Shown here: positions 27,424 through 35,999 of the stretch, piece after piece
Numbering within the stretch: the stretch's first letter is position 1
Layout of the letters: each line of letters begins with the position of its first letter
NCBI RefSeq assembly: GCF_000260135.1
Contig: NZ_JH651384.1
Span: 2,297,693 to 2,361,692 of the forward strand
Direction: 5' to 3'
Length of the DNA: 64,000 bases
Source of the DNA: Thiothrix nivea DSM 5205
Lineage (GTDB): Bacteria; Pseudomonadota; Gammaproteobacteria; Thiotrichales; Thiotrichaceae
Notes under the pieces: model-generated
What the model was told of the DNA's origin: nothing
What the model saw: the letters and a program-made list of their open reading frames with translations, nothing else
Database searches by the model: none
Program-made: the position numbers and the translations under genes

Positions 27424-28167
27424 ATGACGACAGCATGGACACCTGCCGAATTTGAACAGCAGTTGCGCTCGCTCGGGCGCCATTACCACATCCACCACCC
27501 GTTCCAGCAGATGATGTACGCAGGTAAGCTGAATGCCGAGCAATTGCGCGGCTGGGTGGCGAACCGTTTCTACTATCAGGTCACCATTCCGCGCAAGGAC
27601 GCAGCCCTGCTGTTCAATTGCCCCGACCGGGAAGTGCGCCGGATGTGGATTCAACGCATTCTGGATCATGACGGTGGGCCAGCCACCAACCACGTTTCCA
27701 ACGGCGGCATCGAGGCATGGTTGCGCTTGGGCGAAGCCTGCGGCGTGCCGCGTGAGGAATTGCTCGACCAGCGCCATGTATTGCCGGGGGTGCGTTTCGC
27801 CGTCGACGCCTACATCAATTTCGTGCACTACGCTGACTGGCGCGAGGGCGTGTGTTCCTCGCTGACTGAACTGTTTGCACCGACCGCGCACCGCCAGCGT
27901 CTGCAAAGCTGGCCTGACCACTACCCCTGGATCGACAACGCCGGTTTGCAGTATTTCCGTAACCGCCTGAGCGAAGCGCACCGCGATGTGGATCATGGGC
28001 TGGCGCTGACCTTGCAGCATTTCACCACCTGTGAGCAGCAGCAACGCGCCCTGCACATCCTCAAATTCAAGCTGGATGTGTTGTGGACAATGCTGGATGC
28101 GATGTATCTGGCCTACGTCCAGCACATGCCGCCCTATTTCAACATTGCGGAGGCGGGAGATGAGTAA
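27424..28167 (+). CDS. pqqC: Pyrroloquinoline-quinone synthase PqqC
   Basis: 247 residues, family length. It catalyses the final ring closure and oxidation to PQQ without a metal cofactor. [23 protein letters not shown] and [20 protein letters not shown] are conserved blocks, and [12 protein letters not shown]-like text ([13 protein letters not shown]) carries His/Tyr residues of the active site. It opens the pqqCDE operon. The stop overlaps the pqqD start by 8 bp. GGAGAGGAG lies upstream. Confidence 0.95.
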   Translation: MTTAWTPAEFEQQLRSLGRHYHIHHPFQQMMYAGKLNAEQLRGWVANRFYYQVTIPRKDAALLFNCPDREVRRMWIQRILDHDGGPATNHVSNGGIEAWLRLGEACGVPREELLDQRHVLPGVRFAVDAYINFVHYADWREGVCSSLTELFAPTAHRQRLQSWPDHYPWIDNAGLQYFRNRLSEAHRDVDHGLALTLQHFTTCEQQQRALHILKFKLDVLWTMLDAMYLAYVQHMPPYFNIAEAGDE

Positions 28168-28429
28168 CCTGAACGCCAAACCCGCACTCGCCCCCGGCTA
28201 CCGTTTCCAGTGGGAACCGGTGCAGGACTGCCATGTGCTGCTGTATCCGGAAGGCATGGTGCAACTGAACGACACCGCCGCCGCCATCCTGGCCTTTTGT
28301 GACGGCCAGCGCAGCGTGCTGCGCGTGATTGCCGATCTGGAAAACGAATACGAGGCGGAAAACCTGCGCGAAGATGTGGTCAGCTTCCTCAACGAAGCGA
28401 TTGAACGCGGGTGGGTGCGCTATGCCTAA
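28160..28429 (+). CDS. pqqD: PqqD, PqqA-binding peptide chaperone
   Basis: 89 residues. It presents PqqA to the radical SAM enzyme Pqq[24 protein letters not shown] is the RRE (RiPP recognition element) core, and the C-terminal helix is [19 protein letters not shown]. The ATG lies inside the pqqC end, and its own stop overlaps pqqE by 8 bp, consistent with equimolar coupled translation. Confidence 0.95.
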   Translation: MSNLNAKPALAPGYRFQWEPVQDCHVLLYPEGMVQLNDTAAAILAFCDGQRSVLRVIADLENEYEAENLREDVVSFLNEAIERGWVRYA

Positions 28430-29543
28430 ACCACCCCCACCGCTGTGGCTGCTGGCGGAAATCACCCATTCCTGCCCGCTGCAATGCCCGTATTGCAGCA
28501 ACCCGCTCAACCTCGTCCCCAAGAAAGACGAACTCGATACCGAAACCTGGTTGCGCGTTTTGCACGAAGCCCGCCAACTGGGTGCGGCGCAGCTCGGCTT
28601 TTCTGGCGGCGAACCGCTGGTGCGCAAGGATCTGGAAGACCTGATCGGTGAGGCGCGCAAACTCGGCTACTACAGCAACCTGATCACCTCCGGTATCGGC
28701 ATGGATGGCGACCGGGTGGCACGTTTCCGTGAGCTGGGGCTGGATCACATCCAGGTCAGCTTCCAGGCCGACGATGCGGTGCTGAACGACTATCTGGCCG
28801 GTACGCAGGCTTTCCAGCACAAGCTGGAGATGTCGCGGGCGGTCAAGGCGAATGGCTACCCGATGGTGCTGTGTTTCGTCATCCACCGGCAGAATACCCA
28901 CCGCATCCCGCAGATGCTGGAACTGGCGGCGGAATTGCAGGCCGATTATGTGGAACTGGCCACCACCCAGTTCGAGGGCTGGGCGCTGCTCAACCGCGAC
29001 CACCTGCTGCCGACGCTGGAACAGGTGCGCGAAGCCGAGCGTGTCGCCCACGAATATCAGGAAAAACTCAAGGGCAGGATGCGGATTTACTACGTCGTGC
29101 CTGATTACTACGAAAACCGCCCCAAAGCCTGTGTCGGCGGTTGGGGGCGCGTATTCCTCGCGGTCGCGCCGGATGGCGTGGCGTTGCCTTGCCATGCCGC
29201 CCGCGACCTGCCGGGGTTGGAACTGTTCAACGTGCGTGAGCACAGCATGGAATGGCTGTGGAACGAATCCTCTACTTTCAACCATTTCCGTGGCGAAGGC
29301 TGGATGAAAGAGCCATGCCGCAGCTGTGACGAGCGTGAAAAGGACTTTGGCGGCTGTCATTGTCAGGCGTTCAAGCTGACCGGCGACCCGGCCAATGCCG
29401 ACCCAACTTGCGCCAAATCACCGCACCATCACCTCATTGAGCAAGCGATTGACACTACCCGACTGGGTACACAAGCGCCTAGCAGACCCATGGTTTTCCG
29501 GCAACGACAAAAATCAAAAACGCCCAACCTTTTTCCAACCTGA
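28422..29543 (+). CDS. pqqE: PqqE, radical SAM Glu-Tyr crosslinking enzyme
   Basis: 373 residues. It forms the carbon-carbon bond between Glu and Tyr of PqqA. The radical SAM motif CPLQCPYC has Cys18, Cys22 and Cys25 (C-x3-C-x2-C), and [13 protein letters not shown] follows. The SPASM region carries the auxiliary cluster cysteines ([33 protein letters not shown]). The last codons (NLFPT) are written by the regulon motif itself at 29524-29540. No pqqF protease gene is present in the window. Confidence 0.95.
   Translation: MPKPPPPLWLLAEITHSCPLQCPYCSNPLNLVPKKDELDTETWLRVLHEARQLGAAQLGFSGGEPLVRKDLEDLIGEARKLGYYSNLITSGIGMDGDRVARFRELGLDHIQVSFQADDAVLNDYLAGTQAFQHKLEMSRAVKANGYPMVLCFVIHRQNTHRIPQMLELAAELQADYVELATTQFEGWALLNRDHLLPTLEQVREAERVAHEYQEKLKGRMRIYYVVPDYYENRPKACVGGWGRVFLAVAPDGVALPCHAARDLPGLELFNVREHSMEWLWNESSTFNHFRGEGWMKEPCRSCDEREKDFGGCHCQAFKLTGDPANADPTCAKSPHHHLIEQAIDTTRLGTQAPSRPMVFRQRQKSKTPNLFPT
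29524..29540 (+). promoter_or_regulatory. Regulon motif copy 7, alcohol dehydrogenase promoter
   Basis: CCAACC-TTTTT-CCAACC, overlapping the 3' end of pqqE. GATAAG (29549-29554) is a possible -10. The dehydrogenase ATG is 105 bp further on. Confidence 0.85.
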
Positions 29544-29644
29544 TGTTGGATAAGCTGTTTTTCAACACCTGCAAGGTCTGGGGAGAGCTGTTGCAGGCTT
29601 TAATCCGACAAATTGGCTTGATAGCTGGAGAGGAGATTCGATTC

Positions 29645-31396
29645 ATGAAAACAGAGCGTTCATTCCGTAAAGCATTGCTCGCGCTGACCATTGGTTGCGC
29701 ACTGAGTACGCCTACCCTAATGGCAGCGGTTACTGATCAGGATATTACCGACGATGCCAAAACCACCCATGACGTGGTGAGCTATGGCATGGGTTTGCAA
29801 GGCCAACGTTTTAGCCCGCTGGAAACCCTGAATACTGAAACCGTCAAAAACCTGGTGCCTGCCTACGTTCTGTCATTCGGTGATGAGAAACAACGCGGCC
29901 AGGAAGCTCAGCCGCTGGTCAGTAACGGCAAGATTTTCGTCACGGCCTCCTATTCCCGCGTGTTCGCTGTCGATGCCAAGACTGGCGAGGAACTGTGGCA
30001 GTATGACCACCGCCTGCCGGACGGCATCCTGCCTTGCTGTGATGTGGTCAACCGTGGCGGCGCGCTGTATGACAACCTGTTCATCTTTTCCACCCTGGAT
30101 GCGCAACTGGTAGCGCTGGATCAGGATACCGGCAAAGTCGTGTGGAAGGAAAAACTGGATGACTACAAGGCTGGCTATTCCAACACCGCCGCGCCCATCG
30201 TCGTCAAGGGCAAGGTCATCACCGGCGTCTCCGGTGGTGAATTCGGCGTGGTAGGCCGGGTGGATGCGCGTGATGCCAAGACCGGCAAGCTGGTCTGGTC
30301 ACGCCCGACCGTGGAAGGCCACATGGGCACACTGGATGGCAAGGACAACGGCATTACCGGCGAAACCAACAAGAGCTGGGAAGGCGACCTGTGGAAAACC
30401 GGCGGCGCGGCCACCTGGCTGGGCGGCACTTATGACGCCGATACCGACACCCTGTTCTTTGGCGCGGGCAACCCGGCCCCGTGGAACTCGCATTTGCGCC
30501 CCGGCGACAACCTGTATTCCTCCTCCATACTGGCGATCAACCCGGATGACGGCAAGATCAAGTGGCACTACCAGTGGACGCCGCATGACGGTTGGGATTT
30601 TGACGGCGTAAACGAATTCGTTTCCTTCGACCTGAAGAAAGAAGATGGCACGGTCATCAAGGCGGGCGGCCATGCTGACCGTAACGGTTTCTTCTACGTC
30701 CTGAACCGTGAAAACGGCGAGCTGATCAATGCCACCCCATTCGTCAACCAGATTACCTGGGCGAAGGGCATCGACCTGAAGACGGGCCGCCCTGAATACA
30801 TCGACGCCAACCGCCCCGGTGCGCCGGAAGGCGAGAAAGGCAAATCGGTATTTGCCGCGCCGTCCTTCCTTGGTGGCAAGAACTGGATGCCAATGGCCTA
30901 CAACCCTGGTACCGATTTGTTCTACGTGCCCGCCAACGAATGGGGCATGGACATCTGGAATGAGCCGGTCACTTACAAGAAAGGTGCGGCCTACCTTGGC
31001 GCGGGTTTCACCATCAAACCGTTGAACGAGGATTACATCGGCGCGCTGCGTGCCATTGACCCTAAAACCGGCAAGATTGCGTGGGAAGCCAAGAACAACG
31101 CGCCACTGTGGGGCGGCGTGCTGACTACGGCGGGCAATCTGGTATTCACCGGCACGCCGGAAGGCTACCTGAAAGCGTTTGATGCCAAGAGCGGGCAAGA
31201 ACTGTGGAAGTTCCAGACTGGTTCCGGCGTGGTTGGCTGCCCGATCACCTGGGAACAGGATGGCGAACAGTTCGTAGCCGTTCCATCCGGTTGGGGTGGT
31301 GCGGTGCCATTGTGGGGCGGTGACGTTGCCGAGCGCGTCAAGCACCTGAATCAGGGTGGCAGCCTGTGGGTATTCAAACTACCCAAATCTGCCTGA
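29645..31396 (+). CDS. exaA: PQQ-dependent alcohol dehydrogenase (ExaA/PedH/ExaF type)
   Basis: 583 residues, an eight-bladed propeller enzyme of the periplasm with a signal peptide ending at TLMAA. It oxidises primary alcohols and passes electrons to cytochrome c. The vicinal disulfide Cys131-Cys132 (PCCDVVNRG) is present. Metal and PQQ ligands are Glu199 (SGGEF), Asn276 (GAGNPAPW) and catalytic Asp318 in WDFD. Asp320, two residues on, is the extra ligand of lanthanide-using XoxF, ExaF and PedH enzymes, where calcium MxaF has Ala. [11 protein letters not shown] and [16 protein letters not shown] place it with ethanol-type rather than methanol-type enzymes. The ATG at 29645 follows GGAGAGGAG. 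Metal preference is inference. Confidence 0.92.
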   Translation: MKTERSFRKALLALTIGCALSTPTLMAAVTDQDITDDAKTTHDVVSYGMGLQGQRFSPLETLNTETVKNLVPAYVLSFGDEKQRGQEAQPLVSNGKIFVTASYSRVFAVDAKTGEELWQYDHRLPDGILPCCDVVNRGGALYDNLFIFSTLDAQLVALDQDTGKVVWKEKLDDYKAGYSNTAAPIVVKGKVITGVSGGEFGVVGRVDARDAKTGKLVWSRPTVEGHMGTLDGKDNGITGETNKSWEGDLWKTGGAATWLGGTYDADTDTLFFGAGNPAPWNSHLRPGDNLYSSSILAINPDDGKIKWHYQWTPHDGWDFDGVNEFVSFDLKKEDGTVIKAGGHADRNGFFYVLNRENGELINATPFVNQITWAKGIDLKTGRPEYIDANRPGAPEGEKGKSVFAAPSFLGGKNWMPMAYNPGTDLFYVPANEWGMDIWNEPVTYKKGAAYLGAGFTIKPLNEDYIGALRAIDPKTGKIAWEAKNNAPLWGGVLTTAGNLVFTGTPEGYLKAFDAKSGQELWKFQTGSGVVGCPITWEQDGEQFVAVPSGWGGAVPLWGGDVAERVKHLNQGGSLWVFKLPKSA

Positions 31397-31409
31397 TCTC
31401 CACTGCGTT

Positions 31410-31441
31410 GGCGGGATAGTTTGGCTGTCCTGCCATTTTTT
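31410..31441 (+). terminator. Rho-independent terminator between dehydrogenase and cytochrome genes
   Basis: GGCGGGATAG (31410-31419) pairs with CTGTCCTGCC (31425-31434), with two wobble pairs, then ATTTTTT. It may lower expression of the downstream genes relative to the dehydrogenase. Confidence 0.75.
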
Positions 31442-31475
31442 GGGGCAAAGCTTTTTGACTTGAAGGTATGTGATT

Positions 31476-32024
31476 ATGCAAACGGTTAACTATTCTTTTT
31501 CTGGCTTTATGGCTGTATTGATACTGACTGGCGCTTCCCAGGCGTGGGCGCACGGTGATGTGACGCCGCAACCGGTTGATACATCCGCTCTGGAGCCGAT
31601 CGAGAATACAGCGGAATGGCTGGAAACCAACCCCTATTCCGGCAATGAAAAGGCCGCCGAAATCGGCCACCACGCTTTTGCCCAGAACTGCGCGCGCTGC
31701 CACGGCATCGACGCGGTTTCCGGCGGTATCGCCCCTGACCTGCGTGAGCGTCTGCCACTGGGCGCGGAAGGCGACGAAATTTTCAAGGAACGCATGATCA
31801 ATGGTGCTATCCGCAATGGCGTCACCTACATGCCCAAGTTTGAGGGGTTGATCGCGCAGGAAGGTCTGTGGGCCATCCGCACCTGGCTGGAAACTGTTTC
31901 TGTGGATGCACCGCCGAAGGATGAAGCCAAGGCGGAAGACGGCAAAACGGATGAGGCCAAGTCTGATGACAAAGCAGCGGCAGACAGTAAAGAAGCAGAC
32001 AGCAAGACAGCCGAAAACAAGTAA
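31476..32024 (+). CDS. pedF: Cytochrome c550, PedF/ExaB type
   Basis: 182 residues. A signal peptide ends near SQAWA, one heme site CARCH lies at residues 72-76 and a Met ligand candidate sits in VTYMPKF. It is the periplasmic electron acceptor of the alcohol dehydrogenase encoded just upstream. The C-terminal 35 residues are a charged low-complexity tail of Lys, Asp, Glu and Ala repeats (DEAKAEDGKTDEAKSDD) not expected in the core fold. The ATG at 31476 has GAAGG before it. It is separated from exaA by a terminator, so read-through is needed unless a promoter lies between them. Confidence 0.88.
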   Translation: MQTVNYSFSGFMAVLILTGASQAWAHGDVTPQPVDTSALEPIENTAEWLETNPYSGNEKAAEIGHHAFAQNCARCHGIDAVSGGIAPDLRERLPLGAEGDEIFKERMINGAIRNGVTYMPKFEGLIAQEGLWAIRTWLETVSVDAPPKDEAKAEDGKTDEAKSDDKAAADSKEADSKTAENK

Positions 32025-32037
32025 TTAAAGGCCACAA

Positions 32038-32063
32038 GATACCCTCTGCTGGCGGAGGGTATC
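32038..32063 (+). promoter_or_regulatory. 9-bp perfect hairpin in the intercistronic gap
   Basis: GATACCCTC (32038-32046) and GAGGGTATC (32055-32063) with an 8-nt loop, and no T tract. It lies between the cytochrome stop and the GGGAGGAGGAGG site of the next gene. mRNA processing or stability element is the likely role. Confidence 0.6.
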
Positions 32064-32094
32064 GCCAATAATGTTGGGAGGAGGAGGCATTGAA

Positions 32095-32961
32095 ATGTGG
32101 ATCAGGACACTACAGACCTTAACGGCGACAATGTTGATACTGGCGTTGCCCGCTCACGCGGTGAGTCTGGATGATGTCAAGGCTAAGGGGACGCTGAGCG
32201 TTTCCCTGTACAAGGATTTTCCGCCGTATTCGTACCTGAAGGATGGCAAACAGACAGGCGTTGATGTTGATCTGGCCAGGGCACTGGCAGACAAGCTGGG
32301 CGTGGAAAGCGACATCCGTCTGGTCGGCGCGGATGAAAACGTCGAGGATGACCTGCGCAACAACGTCTGGAAAGGCCATTACCTCGGCAGCGGCGTTACC
32401 GACGTAATGCTGCATATGCCGTATGACCGCGAGTTTTCCAAAAAGGTGGATGAAGCCAGCTTCGTCGCGCCCTACCAACTGGAAAAGGTGGTGTTCGCCT
32501 TCAATACCGACAAGGTGGGCAAGCAACCCACCATCGCCAATTTCATGAGCGAACCCATAGGTGTGGAAATCGACACCCTGAGCGATTTCTACCTGTTACA
32601 GGCCATGCAGGGTGCGATCAGTAGAAACGTCCGTCATTATGCAAACCTGACCAAGGCTGCCGAAGCCCTCAAATCCGGAGAAATTTCCGGCATCATGGGG
32701 CCGCGTGGCGAGTTGGAAGGCATCCTTGCCACCCGTCCGGCCAATATCCAGATGCAAAGTCTGGTGACGCCCGGTCTGGCGCGCGGTAGCTGGGCCATGG
32801 GTATTGCCGTCAAAGCCGACATCAAGGGCAACCTAGGCAAGGAAGTCGACAAGGCCATGGCCGAACTGGTCAAGGATGGTACGGTGAAAAAGGTTTTCGA
32901 GGAACACAAACTCACCTATCAGCCACCAGCGGAAGCGTCCAATGTAACCACCAGCCAGTAA
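32095..32961 (+). CDS. Quinoprotein dehydrogenase-associated substrate-binding-like protein (MoxJ/XoxJ group)
   Basis: 288 residues. The signal peptide MWIRTLQTLTATMLILALPAHA is followed by a type 2 periplasmic binding fold (LSVSLYKDFPPYSYLKDGKQTGVDVDLA, DVMLHMPYDREF). Proteins of this group sit next to PQQ alcohol dehydrogenases, and the XoxJ relatives are thought to help activate or mature the enzyme rather than feed a transporter. The position directly after dehydrogenase and cytochrome genes is the conserved one. The start at 32095 follows a long GGAGGAGGAGG site. Confidence 0.85.
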   Translation: MWIRTLQTLTATMLILALPAHAVSLDDVKAKGTLSVSLYKDFPPYSYLKDGKQTGVDVDLARALADKLGVESDIRLVGADENVEDDLRNNVWKGHYLGSGVTDVMLHMPYDREFSKKVDEASFVAPYQLEKVVFAFNTDKVGKQPTIANFMSEPIGVEIDTLSDFYLLQAMQGAISRNVRHYANLTKAAEALKSGEISGIMGPRGELEGILATRPANIQMQSLVTPGLARGSWAMGIAVKADIKGNLGKEVDKAMAELVKDGTVKKVFEEHKLTYQPPAEASNVTTSQ

Positions 32962-32971
32962 GGAGGCTTCC

Positions 32972-33724
32972 ATGCGTACAACCACTATGCTGACAGTATT
33001 GTTTTTTCTGTCTGCATTGGCGCAGGCAGGTGAGGGTGAATCTGACCCGTTGAAATCGCCGCATTGGGGAGAAATGCACGCCCGTTTCCTCAACGGTGAA
33101 AATTACCGGTTTGACGACAAGGTGCAAGTGTTGGCTCCTAATGCGGCAGAAGACTCGTTGAACGTCCCCGTCACCTTCGATGCCACTGCGTTGGAGGGGG
33201 TAGAGCAAGTCATCGTCATGGCCGACCTCAACCCGATTCCGGGCGTGCTGGAATTCATCCCCAAAGCCATTCCCGCGCGCCTGTCGTTCCGCATGAAACT
33301 GCAACAAGGCAGCCCGGTGCGGGCAGCGGCGAAAACGGTGGATGGCGTTTGGCATGTTGGCGGCGTGTGGGTGGATGCCTCGGGCGGTGGCTGCACCCTG
33401 CCCAGCGTCGGCACATCCAGCGGCGACTGGAGCAGCACCCTAGGGCATGTTTCCGCCAATGTTTGGCAACGCCCCGACAACAACCGCCTGCGTGTACGCG
33501 TGATGCATCCGATGGATACCGGGCTGGCTTCCGGCATCCCCACCTTCCACATCGAAGACCTGAGGGTGCTGGATGCAAACGGTGCAGTGCTGGCGGAAAT
33601 GGCGCTGTACGAACCGGTCAGTGAAAACCCGATGCTGAGCCTCGACACTGGCCAGCACACCCGCTTCAAGCTGCAAGGGCATGACAACAACGGCAACCGG
33701 ATTGAGGCGGAGGTGACGGAATGA
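32972..33724 (+). CDS. Quinoprotein-associated SoxYZ-like carrier protein
   Basis: 250 residues. After a signal peptide ending LAQAG, an N-terminal SoxY-like domain carries GGGCTLP near residue 138, matching the SoxY swinging-arm motif with its Cys. A C-terminal SoxZ-like domain follows (IEDLRVLDANGAVLAEMAL). It is a fused form of the sulfur-carrier pair known next to PQQ dehydrogenases. What it carries in this context is not known. It overlaps the next gene by 4 bp (ATGA). Confidence 0.87.
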   Translation: MRTTTMLTVLFFLSALAQAGEGESDPLKSPHWGEMHARFLNGENYRFDDKVQVLAPNAAEDSLNVPVTFDATALEGVEQVIVMADLNPIPGVLEFIPKAIPARLSFRMKLQQGSPVRAAAKTVDGVWHVGGVWVDASGGGCTLPSVGTSSGDWSSTLGHVSANVWQRPDNNRLRVRVMHPMDTGLASGIPTFHIEDLRVLDANGAVLAEMALYEPVSENPMLSLDTGQHTRFKLQGHDNNGNRIEAEVTE

Positions 33725-34656
33725 GGAAAGCTATCCTTTGCCTGCTGCTCATGGTGTGTAGTGCCGCCCATGCCGACAGCTTCCAGTACCCGTTGGAACC
33801 ACAGGCAGTTGCGCCAGATACCTATGTGCTGGAAGGCAAAACCGAAGATTTTTCGCGCACAAATGGCGGTTTCATCGTCAACACCGGCTACATCGTGACG
33901 GATAACGGCGTGGTGGTGATCGATAGTGGCCCTTCCAAACGCTTTGGCGAACAGCAACGTGCCCTGATTGAGGAAACGACCGGCAAGAAAGTTATCCGCC
34001 TCTACCTGACCCACCATCACCCGGATCATTTCCTCGGCAATCAGGCGTATGAAAATGTTCCCCGCTACGCCTTGCCCGCCAGCAAGCAGGGGATGCAGGC
34101 GGAAGGGGAAAACTTCACGTCCAACCTGTACCGTATGACCGGAGACTGGATGCGCGGCACCAGCGTCGTCCTGCCCGACAAGGAGGCGAAGGCTGGTACA
34201 GAAACCATCGGTGGCCATGAGCTGGAAACAATTGCGCTCAGTGGTCATACCCCCGGCGATCTGGCGTTGTTCGACCACACCACGGGCGTGCTGTTCAGTG
34301 GTGATTTGGTGTTCAACAACCGCGCTGCCACTACCCCGCACGCCGATATTGATGCCTGGCTCAAATCGCTGGAAAAGCTGCAATCTTTACCTTTCAAAGT
34401 CATCGTGCCGGGACATGGCAAGGTGGCTCAGGACAAAGTTCCGATTGAACAGACCCGCGACTACCTACAATGGCTGATGACTACCCTCAAGGAAGGTGCG
34501 GCCAATGGCCTCGATATGAACGAAGTCATGCAAACACCTATGCCAGAGCGTTTCAAAAGCGTCGCTTTGGCGCACAGCGAATTACAGCGTTCGGTGAGCC
34601 ACCTATTCCCGACGCTGGAAACAGACAGTCTGAAACCGGCGAAACAGGCGGAATGA
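33721..34656 (+). CDS. Quinoprotein relay system zinc metallohydrolase (SoxH-like)
   Basis: 311 residues with a signal peptide (MRKAILCLLLMVCSAAHA). THHHPDHFLGN is the HxHxDH zinc site; SGHTPGDL and FSGDLVF supply further ligands and GHG the last His. The family is related to SoxH and accompanies SoxYZ-like carriers and PQQ enzymes. It is translated with its neighbours through ATGA overlaps at both ends. The substrate is unknown; a thioester or persulfide on the carrier is a reasonable idea but not shown. Confidence 0.87.
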   Translation: MRKAILCLLLMVCSAAHADSFQYPLEPQAVAPDTYVLEGKTEDFSRTNGGFIVNTGYIVTDNGVVVIDSGPSKRFGEQQRALIEETTGKKVIRLYLTHHHPDHFLGNQAYENVPRYALPASKQGMQAEGENFTSNLYRMTGDWMRGTSVVLPDKEAKAGTETIGGHELETIALSGHTPGDLALFDHTTGVLFSGDLVFNNRAATTPHADIDAWLKSLEKLQSLPFKVIVPGHGKVAQDKVPIEQTRDYLQWLMTTLKEGAANGLDMNEVMQTPMPERFKSVALAHSELQRSVSHLFPTLETDSLKPAKQAE

Positions 34657-35219
34657 AGCGGAGCCTCCTCCCCGCATTCCTATGCCTCGGCTTGTCCGCC
34701 TGTCAACCGGCTTCAGACGCCCCCATCTGCGAACGCACCCCCGACATGCCACCGGGGCTAAAAATGGAGCATTACCGGGGGCCGACCCCGGCTTGCGTTC
34801 CCAACGCGGCCATGCTGGATGTGCCAGGTTTGCAGGCATTGCAGCGCAAGGAAAAACCCATCCTGATTGATGTATGGGCGATTTTGCTGCGCCGGGAAAC
34901 AGGCTTCCCCAGCGTATGGCTCCCCAACGAGGAACACGACAGCCTGCCGGGCGCGGTGTGGCTGCCCAATGTCGGTTACGGCAAGCTAGAGCCGGACATC
35001 GAAACCTACCTGCAACACAACCTGCAACACCTGACTGGTGGCGACAAAAGTAAACCCCTGGTGTTTTTCTGCGTGGCCGATTGCTGGATGTCGTGGAACA
35101 CGGCGCAGCGGGTGCGCGAATACGGCTACACCAAGGTGTACTGGTACAAGGATGGTACGGATGGGTGGGCGGAAGCGGGGTTGCCATTAAGCAAGGCAAA
35201 CCCGGTTCCACTGGAATAG
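34653..35219 (+). CDS. PQQ-dependent catabolism-associated CXXCW-motif protein, rhodanese-like lipoprotein
   Basis: 188 residues. The lipobox LSAC gives a lipoprotein anchor. The fold resembles rhodanese (LIDVWAILLRRE..., LPGAVWLPNVGYG), but the active loop reads FFCVADCWMSWN, a Cys-x3-Cys-Trp form in place of the single rhodanese Cys. It is a known companion of SoxYZ-like carriers near quinoproteins and likely exchanges thiols or sulfur in the periplasm. It is the last gene of the exaA-type block, with convergent transcription ending 3 bp away. Confidence 0.85.
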   Translation: MKRSLLPAFLCLGLSACQPASDAPICERTPDMPPGLKMEHYRGPTPACVPNAAMLDVPGLQALQRKEKPILIDVWAILLRRETGFPSVWLPNEEHDSLPGAVWLPNVGYGKLEPDIETYLQHNLQHLTGGDKSKPLVFFCVADCWMSWNTAQRVREYGYTKVYWYKDGTDGWAEAGLPLSKANPVPLE

Positions 35220-35222
35220 CAT

Positions 35223-35990
35223 TTAGTCGAACTCGTAATTCAGGCGCAGCAAAGCACGATGCCCATCGGTATCGCCCACCCCAAACGCAACCGCCGCGCC
35301 CACATCCAGCCCCTTGGCCGGTTTCCAGAACACACCCGGCGTCACCCAGCTTTCTTCCTTACTCCAGTTGTATTCGCCAGTGAAAACCTGCCTGCCCACT
35401 GCCTGAAATGCTGCCAGATTGGCGAAGGACTCGTTGCCGCCTTCTCTGAACTCGCGCCCCAGTTGCAACGACGCCATGCTGTTGCTATCCAGATGGCGGG
35501 CAAATGTTATGCGCACTTCGTCCCCCGCTGCCGGATCATCGTCATCATCGGCAATGACAGCTTGATCCCCAGTGGCGAATTCGTGCTCGTAGCCCAGCGC
35601 AATGCTGTTGGGCGAGCCGCCGATGTTCATCCAGCTTTGCTGAAAACCCAGCGAGGTATTGCCTTGCCCGTCAAGGCTTTCCTCATCCTCTGCGTCGGGC
35701 TTGATGCGGATGTAGGGCGTATGTTCAAGCTCCACCTGGAAACTGTCGGTAATGCCGTATTCCAGCCCGGTGGTCAGTTCAGTGGCTTTGTGTTCAGCGT
35801 TTTTGCTGAAATCCACCCCGATCGAAACCTGCCATTCCCCTTTGTCCTGCGGGAAGACGGCATCAGACTGGAAGAAATCGTTCAGCGGTTGTGGTGTTTC
35901 CCCCGCCTCATCGTCATCCCCGGCGAAAGCTGCCGGAGTGGACAACGCGCAGGCGACCAAGGCCAGTGGCAAGGTACGGCGGTATGACAT
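35223..35990 (-). CDS. Outer-membrane beta-barrel protein of the PQQ alcohol locus
   Basis: 255 residues with a signal peptide ending STPAAFA. Alternating strands (WQVSIGVDFSKNAEHK, YGITDSFQVELEHTPY) end in YEFD. It resembles outer-membrane proteins annotated beside quinoprotein clusters and the MetA-like pathway proteins. An Asp/Glu-rich patch (DDDDDPAAGDE) could bind cations. It is the last gene of the minus-strand set 38216-35223, behind the beta-propeller and binding-protein genes. Confidence 0.7.
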   Translation of the reverse strand: MSYRRTLPLALVACALSTPAAFAGDDDEAGETPQPLNDFFQSDAVFPQDKGEWQVSIGVDFSKNAEHKATELTTGLEYGITDSFQVELEHTPYIRIKPDAEDEESLDGQGNTSLGFQQSWMNIGGSPNSIALGYEHEFATGDQAVIADDDDDPAAGDEVRITFARHLDSNSMASLQLGREFREGGNESFANLAAFQAVGRQVFTGEYNWSKEESWVTPGVFWKPAKGLDVGAAVAFGVGDTDGHRALLRLNYEFD

Positions 35991-35999
35991 GGATGCTCC

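Noticed and set aside
29645-31396. Calling the quinoprotein a XoxF methanol dehydrogenase
   Set aside because: The PCCDVVNRG-to-KTGGAA context and the [13 protein letters not shown] end resemble ethanol-type enzymes, and the gene neighbourhood is of the ped/exa kind. The lanthanide-type Asp alone does not make it XoxF.
33103-34383. 426-residue minus-strand frame opposite the SoxYZ-like and metallohydrolase genes
   Set aside because: Shadow frame; both plus-strand genes have signal peptides and family motifs.
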